From Ciona intestinalis (Eukaryota; Chordata; Ascidiacea; Phlebobranchia; Cionidae), in contig NW_004190356.2 of assembly GCF_000224145.3 (NCBI RefSeq), positions 248,001 through 312,000 on the forward strand: a stretch of DNA of 64,000 bases, written 5' to 3'. A program made the translations under genes and the position numbers. Below the pieces are notes generated by a model. The model worked only from the letters and a program-made list of their open reading frames with translations. It searched no databases and was not told where the DNA came from. Positions 11,518 through 24,339 of this stretch are shown piece by piece (position 1 is the stretch's first letter; every line of letters begins with the position of its first letter).

Positions 11518-12107
11518 TACAAAACATGACTCCCGAACATTTGTCAAAAATGTTTACCATTGGTTTTCAAATACATCAAATACATAATTTACCTTTAATT
11601 GCAACGCAAAACAGAATTGTGCAGCAAACTATCAAAATATTGTTCATATTTAAAGCAATATAGCTCTCTGCAACAAACACAAACATTTATAATAAAAACA
11701 CGTCAAAGCGCATTGCTATTTTCTAAAATAAGATCAATCTGTCTCTCTATATTGTTAAACATAACAAGTTGTTTATAAAAGTACCAGACTTATATATTTA
11801 AGCCCTCGTGTTACCTAATCTTATTTTAGAAAATATATTTATCACGTCTTTAACTTAAACCGTTTAAGCTCATACTTCCGTCTGTTTATGACTTAGATTG
11901 TTTGCTTTCTACCTAGAAAATAAAACAGCTACTCGTGCGTACGTGGCATTTCATAAACTTATTGTGCACCTAACACGCACGAGTTGTCAAAAATGAAACT
12001 TGGGGTATTGCTACTTTGAAATTCTTTTAAACAGGCTAACTCTATTACTCTGTGTATATATCCGTGTACAAATGTTAAATTTGTAAACTAAAAAAATCAA
12101 ACACATA

Positions 12108-12270
12108 TTAGGATGGGGAAGATGGGACACCGTTATAGCATATAATATCCAAATATGCTGGTCGTGTTTTAAACAACTAATTACCGGTCTGTGAAATGCT
12201 TTTTTGTTCACTACCAAATGAGGGAGGAAAATAGAATGAATGGGTGTCGCATTTTTTCGCACCCTACTAT
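12108..12270. mobile_element. MITE, AGTAGGG family
   Basis: TTAGGATGGGGAAGATGGGA to TCGCACCCTACTA, with a short core deletion. Confidence 0.75.
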
Positions 12271-12658
12271 ATGACGTGCCCTTTAAAAAAAATATTTTAT
12301 TCGTACTTATTTAATGATGGACGAAAAAAGTGTACATCTTATTCGACCGTGTTCCCACGGTTCAACAAAGTGCGTGAGAGATGCGATGCCTGTTGTTATT
12401 GTTAAAGTTATACAGAGATCTTTTAAGTGATGTAAATTTGAAGGGATTGTTTACCAAGAACTTAAGATCTTCCATAAATTTATTTCAAAAACCTTGAAGA
12501 TTTGGAAGCTCACGGTTTAAACCTTTTTTCTGTTGAATAGATGACAGCACAAATAAGGGGCCTCATTTTTAAACCTGAAACACTTGATAGAAACGGATAC
12601 AGTTTAAAACAGGAGAATGTTAAAAAAGTGGAAGACCATCCAGTAGGCCATGATATAT

Positions 12659-12812
12659 AGTAGGATAGGGAAAGATAAGACACTTTTTCATTCTATTTTT
12701 TGTCTAATTTAGCGGTAAACAAAAAACGTTTAACGAATTATAAAACCGCATTCTCGCGACTCCCATAGACTGTTGTTGTTTGTTTAAAACACGATTAGAA
12801 TATTTGAGTAAG
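12659..12812. mobile_element. MITE, AGTAGGG family, right end missing
   Basis: AGTAGGATAGGGAAAGATAA start, family core to the AAAACACGATTAGAATATTT segment, then unrelated sequence. Confidence 0.7.
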
Positions 12813-13223
12813 TTGGTCATAAAATCGTAAAAAACTAATGAGTAATGATTAGTTATACCGCTTGCGCGGCAAGTAAACTTGTATTGGCCGGGAACCCGTT
12901 TTAGCACATTCATCGGCAACGTTTGGCTTTGTTTACGTTGTAGTGCAAATAAAAAGTGCTTATAGTAATGGATCTCCATATGTCTTAATAATAAAGAATA
13001 ATCCCAAATAGTTGTTTCGCCGCGCGACGAAGGTCGAACTCGTGCATCTACTATATCTATGACCTGTTTAAACGCGTCTAAGCGTTAATAAATTACCATT
13101 TACGTGGGGATGCATTAAAAGCCTATAACTTATTCTCATTTAACGTAAATGAAACATTATTTTTAGTTAAACATCATATGATTAATATTAAATTCTAACA
13201 TTACCTAAAATTACTGCGAGATT

Positions 13224-13771
13224 AAAGGACCTAAACACACCCCACGTCACTTTTATTTTTTTATGGTAAATTCATAAAGCGACCGTTTTATTGATTCCAA
13301 AAATACTTTGCTTATTAAAATTGGTCCAGTATAGGCGGAGATATTCGTCCTCAAACAGTGATCTCTAGCGCTATCTTTTTTTTACTACGAGCTCCGTGAT
13401 TGTGACGTAGGAACGTACTAGTCACGTGACTGATTTATTCGTAAAAGCGAAACCTGCGTTTTTTTTGTGCTTTTTTGCGTTTTTTTTGTTCTCTCGTTTT
13501 TCGCTGAAAACACTGCCTCTCGCCTTTCTGAATGAGAGCGGTCACGCTTCAACAATTTTGTTACGTGTTTGTCACGTGGGTAGTACACTTCTCAATTTTT
13601 TTCGCCACGCAACTTTCAAATCATTTTTTTGAATTTCACGGTGTTTGAGCTGGAATATCTTTGGTTATACAGAACCGATTAAAACAAGTAAGGTGTTGTT
13701 GGAATTAGAAAAAACACACTCTATCGATTAAAGCGAAGTACATTTGGGGTGTGTTTAGGCCCTTTAAAGTT
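13224..13771. mobile_element. TIR element, about 0.55 kb, second family
   Basis: Inverted ends TTAAAGGACCTAAACACACC and its complement GGTGTGTTTAGGCCCTTTAA enclose a T-rich interior without coding potential. TTAA at both edges would fit a piggyBac-type target, but with only one copy the edges are inferred. Confidence 0.7.
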
Positions 13772-13983
13772 TATCCAAATTCACGAAAACATACGTTTTT
13801 AAGCGACGACAAGGTAAACTAGTGTAGGTTTATAATTCAGCACATATTACAGAAGTTGTACAAAACGCATTTACACATATTCGTTACCAGTTACTCAATC
13901 TTCGTATATTATAAGTTTTTAGGGGTATATAGCAGATACTTAGTTATTATAATAAATGCCCATTTAACTAAAATAAGTATTAT

Positions 13984-14174
13984 AGTAGGATGGGGGAAGA
14001 TGGGACACCTTTGACACATAATAACCAAATATTCTGATCGTGTTTTAAACAATTAACAACGGTCTATGAGAGCCGTGAGGATAAAGTTTAATAAAAAATC
14101 GTTGAATGTTTGTTTACTACCAAATTGGAAGAGAAAATAGATTGAAAAGGTGTCCCATCTTCCCTCATCCTACT
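13984..14174. mobile_element. MITE, AGTAGGG family, complete
   Basis: AGTAGGATGGGGGAAGATGG to CCATCTTCCCTCATCCTACT; it ends 16 bp from the SLC22 stop codon, so it is probably within the 3' UTR or at its end. Confidence 0.88.
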
Positions 14175-14189
14175 ATATGTTAAAGCAAA

Positions 14190-17100
14190 CTAAGCAACAG
14201 TTTCAAATAATTTTCCTTTTTCCATTTCCAAGTTTGTGCCTTCTTCGCAACCAACTTTAACTTCAGTATTTCTTTCATTGTTTCTACAACAGATTACGCT
14301 CCTACAAAAACAAAAGTAGATTAAGCGCATTTGTTACTAGATCACACTCTTAGAGTCTAGCTAGATAATCGAGTGTTCAATATACATAAGCAAAAATCTG
14401 ACATGAATAGATAACAAACAAGACAGCAGAGCACTAATAAATGAACACGTATCATAATAAAATAATTTGTAAAGAAAATGTGTCAATACCCATAGTACAA
14501 CTCCGAGACCATTGAGAAACTTACACTAGTTACCCTTCGATACTTTATCTATATTTGTGCTGTGATTTAGTCGGCTCCAAAAACACCGATTACTGTGTTA
14601 CTATACGACCTCTGATGTGCATAAGTTTACTTCGGACTTACGCTTTTAATCAAACATTGGACAAACATAAATTATCGCTAAATGTATGCAGTTTAAACGT
14701 TTATTCCAAAAGTCATAAATACTTATTATGATTTGATTTTGTTCGAGATATACAAGCCAACAGGTGGATAAAATGAAAACTGAAAAGTGCGTTAATAAAA
14801 AACCGACGCCGTGACATAGTGGTTAGCGCGTCTTCTTGTAACTCAGAGGTAATGGCTTCGAGACTCGACGCTACTACTATTGTGGGCGTATGTGTCCTTG
14901 GGCAAGACACTTAACGGCAATTGCCCCAACCCAGTGGTCACTAATGGGTTGACCAAATTATCAGCCATACATAAAAAAAATATCCCCAAAAATAATCACC
15001 CACAAAGTAACATACATGGTAACTCGTAAGCTGGCACGAGGTGTTAAACCCGTGTTATAAAGACTGTCGCTTACCGGCCACGCAAGGACAAAGTAAGTTA
15101 CATTCATTCATTCAAATATAAAACACGACAGCACAGCTCCAATGAATGGGTACGTAATTAGCACCATTTAAATTAACCCTTAAGTGACATATAGTCCCAG
15201 GTCGACTAGAGTGGCTATTGGCAGTTAAAGGGTTAAGAGGCAAAATGTTGAACTACTTTGCCATGGCTCCTGTTTTAATAAGGGACAAACAAAAAAGAAA
15301 ATAGCATCACTTCAAAGTCTTTGCAGAACTTTTCACTTACGCTTGAAGTTTTAAGGCGTCTTCTACAGACTGGGGTAACTTGTTTGCTTTTGTTTTAGGC
15401 AAGCAGAAAAACAGAGAACTTGTGAGTAGAATGATTCCTGCTGTGGCAAGGGATGGTCCAAGTATATTCCCGCTGTCACCTAAAAAGACACATCATAAAC
15501 AATGTTAGTGATGAATAAACAAGTAAGTATACTTGTCTAGCATTAGTCCAGCTTACAGTTAATTAAGAGGTACCTCAATAAAGCATCGAAAACAGACAAA
15601 TGTTAACTTGCAAATGTTTTTAGTGTCCATTTTGAACCAAAACAGTTGAGGATAGTGCGTAAAATATTTACCTTTAACTTTAAAAGCAAAATATTACGGT
15701 AACAAAACCAGCGTCTTGGTTGATAGCACAAGTATTAATGTATGTTCGGCTTATCATTGCTATTGTTATTCTAATGCGAATCTAATTTTAAAAGGCGTAT
15801 TTTCAAAAAAAGTTAAAATTTATTGCTTACTTGAGTAAATGAGAAAAGGCGAGATGAGACCCCCAGTTCTGCCAAACATATTGCAAATACCAAATATGGT
15901 CTGACGCAAGTTTGTGGGAAATAGTTCTCCAGGATAGACATAAAGAACGGCAAAGGCAATTCCAACCATTAACTTGCTGAACATTGTAGTTGCAACCGAT
16001 AGCTGACCATGGGCTTATAAAATTTAAATTATTAAACAAATGCTTTAAAAGTAAAAAAAAATTAAATAGAAAGATTTCGACATTGATCATCAAAAAGTAA
16101 AAAAAAACACAGAAAGTTACAAAACTTTTGAATTTAGTTTGGTAAGGACTGAATTAGTTAAATGGTATGTAATTACCAATAAATAACAAATGAGACCCAA
16201 ACGCTTCAACACAAAGGTTTTCAATTTGTGTGCTGCCAGGCTTGGGTGTGTTGAGAAACTTTTACTACAGTTAAAATTATTAAAACATGAAAAGAAACGC
16301 AAATCAACTGTTGGAGTAAAAAAAGTTTGCCCACGAAATTGCATGCGATTTCCCATAGCAAAAAGTGCCACTCTACTTTGACCGTATTTTCAAATTTTTA
16401 TCCCCCGTTGGTATATGTTTTAAAATTTATATCGGCTGTAAAGGCTGCAGAGTGTAGACAAACCAAATGTGTTGTGGGCTTTCAAATCTTAGCAACCAAA
16501 CACTTAACACTCACATGCAATCAAAAATGGATTGATGGCAATTCCGAGTCCACAGAGAAACATTGTTCCAATAAAAGTGTCTCTGCGACCACGGGTCTCG
16601 ACAAAAAGGCAGAACAAGGTGACGTTACAAATTTCAACTATTCCCCCAAACATTATGTTTATGAACCGATTTCCACTAAGACTGTTGAGGTTAAGGGCAA
16701 TGGTGTAGTAGGTCATCACCACAATTAACCTGCAAAAACAAATAAGCTAGCTCATGTGATGTTCAAATATAAACTAAACCGATTGGTGATTACCTTACTA
16801 ACATTGCCTATATATGTTGCTGTGATGACAGTATATATTTTTCACATTTACAGTTTTTAAAACGTTTTAGACACACTTACTGCACTTACCAAGCCAAGCA
16901 TAAGATTGCTAGTCGAATTAACAATTTTGGCAACTTGAGAATAGTTTTAAAAGTTTCCCACATTCCCAGTGATGTGTTTTCATTTAATTTCAACATAGGA
17001 GAATCTTCTATGTTATCAATACTTCTGCCTCCCATGCTTTTAATTTTTTTAATCAGCTTCTTTGCTTCCTCAATTTTGTTGTTGGCAATAAGCCACTGAG

Positions 17101-20100
17101 GTGTTTCATCTATGATGCTATAAAAGTAAACCAATTTAACTTTCGCGATTGAGTTGACCATAAATATGTGTGGAGTGTGTGAAATGATCAATTTGGTAGT
17201 AAACAAAGAACATCCAAAGTATTATAAAACCGTATCCTCAGGACTCCCATAGACCGTTGTTAATTGTTTAAAACACGAATCAGGATATTTGGAAATTAGG
17301 TGCCAAAGGTATTCCGTCTTCTCCCACTTTACTATACTTTTAGTCATGGCAAAGCAGAAACCGCATTTTAAATAAAATTTGCAGCTAATTACACAGACAA
17401 CAGTGTCACCTTATTATTATACTTACAAAAAGTACACAACATAAATGAACTCTGCACCACCACATAACTTCAAGTAGAGTCTCCAGTCACGTACAAAGTA
17501 AGCAATACCAGACACCATAAGGTAGCCAACTGCATAACCAAGACCAGTGCAAAAATATCCAAATGAACGAAGACGCACTGGCATTACTTCGAATACTGGA
17601 AAAAACAATCAAAGTGACTTTGGTTGGTTTAAAGCGGGAACTACCAATCTACTGTTAACAGCTCTTACAATGTAACAAGGCTGTTTGGATACAGTAGTAT
17701 TAGGTAAGTAGTAAATATTCACAATGTCAATTCAATTTTATTTTTTCATTTACTCAATTCCTTAACAAGTATAATATGTGGTGGAACGAAACTGTTATGT
17801 TACTTGTATTAAGTTCAAATATAAGCAGTAAACATATGCAGCAAACCAAATCAAAGGCTGCTATTTATTAATTTCAGGCTCTTCATGAATAAAGTTATTA
17901 TTAGTTTCACAAATTAAAATACTCAATACTTACTAATGAGTGCTGTGGTTACATAAGACACGTTTGAAGTCACTCCTGACAGAAACAACAGAATGAGGTA
18001 CATTGTGAAACTTGTTGAGAAGGCTGACAAAAGAACAGACACTGCAGCTCCCAGGGTAGTGACAATAAAAACTGGTCTTCTACCAAATCTATAAAATATA
18101 TGTTTTTGAATAATAATCATATATTTTAAACAACAAATAAATGCGAATGTTTAGTACGGTACTGTTTTTAAAAATATTTCGATGGCCGGAAAGCCCCAAC
18201 GGCGATTCTATAGGTGTTTTTTTAATAGGAAACTGTAATCGGTCTTAAGTGCTCTACGTTTTTTAATCTCCATCCTTCGGTGTAGTCAGAAGTGTATATA
18301 TACCTTATAAGGGCAGTGTATTTGCAAAGTATAAACCGCAGTTTATATTATCATTTTTAGCCAAGTAGTTCGTCAGGTCGAAATCATTGCCTAGAGCGAA
18401 CACCAGTGAATTAAAACATACAAAAAATATCAGACGCCGTAAAGCGGCAGCATTAAACCAACATGCAGTATCCTCTATTTTAAAAAGCGAACGCTGTCAT
18501 AACAACACCGCATTGCATTTTTTTAATTCTGTACAATTAAAAAAAATCAACTGTGACAAGACAGCACTTAAAAAAACAAAACAACAATTTCTGAATTTCC
18601 CCGACACGTCAATAAAAAAATAAAAACTATTCTTACCTGTCGGAGACCACACCACCAATCAACCCTCCGACTATAGAACCGGCAAAATATAACGAGGTAC
18701 ACATTGGTCTCATCCATGATCTATCGCAAACAGCATTGAACTGAAAACAGAAAATATAACATATACAAAAAACGCAACCGCTGTTTTATGCTACAAGGTG
18801 CAACACGCGCTTAGGCCGTATAATATTGTGTAAATTTTATTCGTTCATATACCCCGTATTAATTAAGATTGATAGTACACCTACTTTGACGAACTCAATA
18901 CACAGTATAGGCCATATACGCATCAGGCAATAATCAAAAGTCTGTTTCAACGGCTTTCTTATATAGACTGACAGCTTAAACAAGCGTTATAATAAATCAA
19001 GAGTTTAAAATATCAAACGGAAGGCATAAATTTGCATAAAGTTGCATAAAAACGACTGGCCGGAACATAACAGATAACTGCTACAGCAAAAGCAAAAAGG
19101 AAGGAAATGCAATCCAGCGGCAAATACGTTTTTTTCATGATAAACGTTTCAGTTGCATAAGTAGGTCGTCATTTGGAAATTCGCTAACCGCGCTATTTTG
19201 TACGGTCCTCGGTTTATGTGCAAATATCAACATTGAGTTTTTAGCGCAGTATTGCTAAATCAGGTGTATAACATAATATCTGATATTTTATGATTCTGTT
19301 AAAACTAAAGAAAAATAATCCCCCAAAAGATTAGCCTGTTCACGTGAAACTGTCCTTCCACCATATTTTTTCTACTCGCATGATGTGAGTAACAACCAAC
19401 CTCCTACAGCAGATAACTTCCTTTGACGTTGTGCGCACAAACTTTGTTCTTGTGAGTAAATATGCGAGTACCAACGCGCATAATAGTTACCATGCGAAAA
19501 GGGTATAAGACACAAAAATCCATTAAATAATGTAAACGTTACATATTCCAACAAGAAGTAAAACACTTTGCAAATTAAAAATGCAAAAGGCTTTGTACGC
19601 CATCAGTGGTGGTGTCTATGCAAATCAACCACGGAAAAATAAGTTTCAATGAAGGCTATTCTTGTTATAGCTCTCCTTGCATGCAAAACAAAGATTGTAT
19701 ATATGATCTCAAAGTACCTCTGTCACAAATGAAGTCTCCACCCCTTCGTAGAACATCTTCTCACATCTGATCAACCCGTTATCTCTGTAATTAAATGGGT
19801 GAACCGAAACGTTCCAGGTTCCACCTTGATGTAAAAACTCTATGGAAGATATATTGTATTGGTAACACGAGCTCCGAGATAAAACATCAAGTGTGCTTTG
19901 TTCCCAAGGTATTGTTAGATTGAGCAGAGCTTCCTTCCAAGTAGAGTTGCTTTTCATTTCAGAGATCCATGTCTGAAAACAGTACAAGTTTCTCAATCTA
20001 AAAGCACTTAAAACTGTGTAGGCTTTGGAATGTAAAAATATGTATTGAAAATCACGGCTGTAAGAATTATTTATTGCTGGCAATGACAGTCGTTACTCCA

Positions 20101-20466
20101 CAGGAGCTCTTTCACACACTTCGTATTCAGTTACGAACCATCTAAAAAGTCGCTGGAATATAACGGTAGACCACATAATTTAAAAACGGAAAACGTGATA
20201 ACATGTTTAAGAACAGCTATTGTAAATCAGTTAACTTTGTTTACGAAATCTGCGTTGTTTATACAAGTTTAAAACGAAATGATTACCTGGTTCGCATTGT
20301 TATGTAACAAGTCCCACACGTCACAATAGTGTACTGGAATAAACTGGCTGAATAAAGCTTGAAGAACAGGGAATGAATTGGTGATTGTGTAAAGAAAAAC
20401 TAAAACACACAATCTTTTTTCATAGAATCCGAATTCCGGGTCACTGAAGGACTTTATAAACTCCAT
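14190..20466 (-). CDS. SLC22-family organic ion transporter
   Basis: Ten exons, all with GT/AG junctions in phase: 20287-20466, 19718-19972, 18637-18740, 17934-18088, 17427-17595, 16890-17117, 16515-16729, 15831-16013, 15341-15479, 14190-14301; about 579 residues. Family signatures in order: N-terminus MEFIKSFSDPEFGFYEKRL; a large first extracellular loop (exon 2) with several N-glycosylation sites; VCDRSWMRP then SDRFGRRP, the major-facilitator loop 2-3 motif; IDETPQWLIANNKIEEA after TM6; VETRGRR; YPGELFPTNLRQTIFG; and LPKTKANKLPQSVEDAL at the C-terminal side. These identify an organic cation/anion/carnitine transporter of the plasma membrane, 12 TM. The subgroup (OCT, OCTN or OAT) cannot be fixed by eye. 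The ATG chosen fits family starts; an in-frame upstream start exists 24 codons earlier. A MITE fragment sits in intron 5. Confidence 0.95.
14805..15115 (+). mobile_element. SINE, near full length
   Basis: tRNA-like head (GACGCCGTGACATAGTGGTT) with A/B-box-like spacing, middle ATGTGTCCTTGGGCAAGACA, and tail GTAAGTTACATTCATTCATT. In the last intron of the SLC22 gene. Confidence 0.9.
17189..17335. mobile_element. MITE, AGTAGGG family, left end missing
   Basis: TTTGGTAGTAAACAAAGAAC to CGTCTTCTCCCACTTTACTA, in intron 5 of the SLC22 gene. Confidence 0.75.
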
Positions 20467-20794
20467 AATTATTGCAATAAAGCAAATGTAATGACGTTCT
20501 TGTACAAGAAAGCTAGCAGAGTACCTGTACAGGAGCAAAAAGTATTAAAGAGTGGTCTTTGATAATGTGACCTGCGTATGTATATTATACGTTATTATAC
20601 GTGCTTATTCATAATGTATCTCTAATTTAAGCCATATTGATCCCAGCCTATTTTTTCCATGTGAATATCTCAGTTTTTCCTACAAATCTAGGCTACATTT
20701 TATTAGACAAATATTTCATAATATGGTTTTATACTACGATATTGGAATGACTGCGCGCGCTTTGTTAGGCCGTGAGAATACTGTCGAATAATAT

Positions 20795-20987
20795 AGTAGG
20801 ATGGGGGAAGATAGGACACCTTTATAGCACAGATTATCTAAATATCCTGATTGTGTTTTAAACAATTAACAATGGTCTATGGGAAACGTGAAGATACGGT
20901 TTCATAATTCTTTAAATGGTCTTTGTTTACTACTAAATAGGACGAGAAATTAGAATGAAAAGGTGTCCCATCTTTCCCCACCCTACT
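20795..20987. mobile_element. MITE, AGTAGGG family, complete
   Basis: AGTAGGATGGGGGAAGATAG to CCATCTTTCCCCACCCTACT with TA at both sides. One of the best-preserved copies. Confidence 0.9.
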
Positions 20988-20999
20988 ATACTGTAACTT

Positions 21000-21670
21000 T
21001 TTGTCTCTCATTAAATGAGGGCCCGTAAAATGAGATTTAGAAAAAGTGCTCTTTCAACTTGCCTCACAACTTAGTAAACTCAGTAATTAGCACATTTTTG
21101 CATTTTTATGTTAAAGCGAAAGAATAAATGGTCTAAAGCAGAGTAGAAAATTAACCTTCTTATTAAAGTATCTTATTAAAAATAAATAAAAACCTAATAT
21201 TTGTTCCGCTGAACTAGCATCGAACGGTGGATATTCTAATTTGTTCACACGCTTTTAAACCGTTTGGCCACCTTTTGCATTCCAACGAAACCCTATTATC
21301 ATTAATCGTTTCTGTCGCTTATACAGTCTGTGAATTCTGGGAGTGGGATTGTTAGTGAGATAAGGGTCCCAAGGAACGATTGCAGCCTGTACTCTTTCTG
21401 AACTTTAGGGTGGGAGTTTTAGAGAAGGAATCTACAATACGATTGACGCTGTGCCTGTTATAAACTATTACGTTCAAGCGGGAACGCATTAACGTGCCCT
21501 ATTTGTCATGCTTTTAGTTTTTATGGCAAAATAAAAGACAAGATTAAACTGCACTAAATATTTCAGCCTATTGTGTTGATCTACGATACTTGATAAACTC
21601 GCAAACTACAAACTTTTGCCAGTTTTAATATGATTCAGCGAGCATTCAAAATGGGTATCTTATTGTTATA
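21000..21670 (-). mobile_element. Remnant of the 1.3-kb TIR element family
   Basis: TCTCATTAAATGAG motif and the reverse of the TTTGTAGTTTGCGAG / AATGCTCGCTGAATCATA segment shared with 5,818-6,230 and 23,055-24,327. Confidence 0.5.
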
Positions 21671-21844
21671 GACGTTATAATAAATTTATGTTTTGGTTGA
21701 GCATAACTACAATACATAAAAATGTGCGAAAAATGCGATTTCGACAGTTTAAGCTGGTATTTCGCCATTGAAATAAAACTGAAGGTTAGGTAGCTATGTT
21801 CAATCGAAAATTATAATACAATGAATGAAAATGTGTATCTTACT

Positions 21845-22125
21845 GTATCCTTGCGTGGCCGGAAAACAACAGTCGTTATAACACGAGTGTTCTGTTTCAT
21901 ACACCTCGTGCCAGCTTACGAGCTACCATATGTATGTTACTTTGTGCGTAATTATTTATTGTATTATTTTTTAATTTTTAATGTATGGTTGATAATCTGG
22001 ACAACCCATTAGGGTTGGAGCAATTATTCAAAGACACATACGGCCATAATGGTAGCAGTGACGGGCCTCGAACATTATACCTTTGGGTTAGATGCAGGTG
22101 CGCTAACCACTTTGCCACGGCGCCG
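21845..22125 (-). mobile_element. SINE, minus
   Basis: Reverse copy: TTGCGTGGCCGGAAAACAAC, CCTCGTGCCAGCTTACGAG, ATTTGGCAACC-like middle, tRNA head GCGCTAACCACTTTGCCACG ending GGCGCC at 22,125. Confidence 0.9.
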
Positions 22126-23054
22126 AATTGAAGAGTCCATACTCATTTTGTATAAAATCATAAAGAAAAGGTATATATTCATTGTAACAAATCCGTAAAA
22201 TAATTAATTTTCTTCAGTAGACTAGAAACAACGGTCTAAGTTGAGTGACACAATTTTTTTCACTTTTGTTCTCGATCGTTTACACAGTTTTCAACATAAG
22301 CTGTGATACTTCACCCAATCGACCTTTTTTTTACCTGAATCCCAGTTTATATAGCTTTTAATCAAAGAGGACTTTCCGCTCTCTTTCGCTGACTCGGTAA
22401 AAAACATGCTTTTAGGCTTGTTGGTTCATATTAACTGGTATTCTGATATAATCACGAACAGATTCTTTGCATACCTTAGCTTTTGTTAACTATAAATTGT
22501 ACTTTCTGTAGAAACCAAACTAACTTGATGTTTTTTGGTACAATTAATGACTGATTTGGTACAATGACGGATGAGGGTATAGAACGAATTCAGATATATA
22601 ATGAAGCTTACAGGCCATATAGTTCCCGGGGACAATAGCGGCGCACAAACTTGTTCTGTAGTGTTATCCTTAAACACCCCCGAGCTAAATAAATTGACAA
22701 CCATAAATAAAACCGACATTTGGTTTTTGCGTGTCAGAATTGGTCTTTTGCTTCCAAGCGTTATTGGAAACGATCGTTTAAAACAAATGGGCACAGCTGC
22801 ACAATATATAAAGTTTTTCAAAATTCCGCCGGTACCATCTATTGCAGGGTGAGGTACTTGTGGCCCAGAGAAGGGAATTTTTAAATATACAACATAAAGC
22901 TTCAAAAGTCGAAACCAATACTTTTATTCTGATACTATTTCTTTACGGGAATTATAGACAAACGTTAATTGCTCAACCAAGAATGGGGGATTTCAGCACA
23001 TATTGTAAGTTTTTTGGGGGATTTCATTGAATTTGTACCACCATACATTCATTA

Positions 23055-24327
23055 TATAGTACAATGGGGGAAGACGGGACACTTAAGCACATATTGCCAA
23101 ATATTTCCTAAATCAAAATAGATGACGTTTTTTCGGTAATACCACAAATTAGTACTATCATTCCTTTATTAATCGACAACAACTTAAAAAAATATAATAA
23201 AACACACGAGGAGTTATTTTAGCGATCCGCACAACAGGTGAAATTTTACAAATTCGAAAACACACAGGATAAGATGGGACAGTTTAAAATCGTTGTTAAT
23301 TTTGAATATTAAGTGCATTTCTAATTAGGAATATACGTAAATAACACGAAATAATACTGTACGCTTTGAAAATTAAGTCTAAACATTCTTTTTCTTGTCC
23401 TACTGCTATAGTTTTTCACATGTTACCTATACATTATATTATTGCATAACAATTGGTATTGTTTGAACGACAATGGGTATTGTTCGAACATCAATGAATA
23501 AATATTGCATCCTACAAATGTATATGCACTTGTAATAACAGAAAATTGATTATAACTATTGATTAAGTTTTTTTTACTACAAGTTAGGTATTACTACTCT
23601 GTTTTTGGCACAAGCCACTTCTCATAAATTATTACCAAGTGCAAATGACCAAATTTCGAATATATTTTCAAAATATTATCTTTTTATTATATCAGTATCT
23701 TATATTTGAATAACCCCTGAGGTATATATTATTAAAATAAAAGCAAACTTTTCAAAGTTTGGCAATGAAAACACACAAAAATACAATGTGGGGGGTTTAC
23801 ATTAGCAGTATTCTGCAACTTGTAGTTAATCTACCGAATTTAACAGGCTGTGCTAGTTTCTTTGCTATGTAAACTTTATATATATAACGTTAAACCGATA
23901 TTTTTTGTTGTTTTTATCTTAAATTAAAATCATATTGACCCCTGCCCATTTTCTTCATGCTTATATCTTAGTGTTTTTTTACAAAACTAAAACTGGTTTT
24001 ATGAGACAAAATCAAACTGTACGAAATATTTAAGGTTGTTTTATGAAGCTATGAAACTAGTTTAATCGTTCGCACACGCAAACTAAAAACTTCCTCGGCT
24101 TTACTATGATTTAGCGAGCATTAAAAAATAGCACCTTACTATTGTGCATTTTTTACCTGTTCAAAGTATACTGTTTCTATTTTACATATTTTTTTAATAT
24201 TTAAAAACAGTAATCAGCTTTGACGGGCGTTTTATAAAGTCGTGATAATTAAATAGGGGTCTGTAAAAAGAAAATTAAAAAAAGTCTCGTCTGACAAAGT
24301 GTCCAACTGCCCCCACCCTACTAAATT
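23055..24327 (+). mobile_element. Non-autonomous TIR element, about 1.27 kb
   Basis: Left end AGTACAATGGGGGAAGACGG; right end CAACTGCCCCCACCCTACTA. The termini are those of the short AGTAGGG MITEs, so this is a longer relative. The interior is AT-rich without a transposase frame. Its first ~570 bp match 27,126-27,805 in reverse. Confidence 0.75.
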
Positions 24328-24339
24328 TTAAAACAGTGT

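Larger units (their letters stand above)
10710..14189. other. Intergenic or 5' intron of the LDLa-GPCR
   Basis: No exon found. The first exon(s) of the receptor gene may be hidden here; no signal-peptide-like frame with a good donor was recognised. Several MITEs and a 0.55-kb TIR element are listed separately. 12,300-12,430 resembles part of the 1.3-kb TIR element (AATGATGG, CCCACGGTTCAACAAAGTGCG). Confidence 0.6.
20467..23054. other. Repeat-rich intergenic stretch
   Basis: No gene recognised. Contains a 1.3-kb-element remnant (about 20,633-20,730), a MITE (20,795-20,987), a second remnant (21,000-21,670) and a SINE (21,845-22,125). A 139-residue minus-strand frame at 22,486-22,905 has no known domain. 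Confidence 0.65.

Noticed and set aside
14805-14880. Functional tRNA genes at the heads of the SINEs
   Set aside because: The A/B-box-like heads are followed by SINE body sequence and do not fold into complete cloverleaves.
16190-16728. Plus-strand frames of 63 and 133 residues in the SLC22 region
   Set aside because: The larger is antisense to SLC22 exon 7; the smaller is intronic and has no coding signature.
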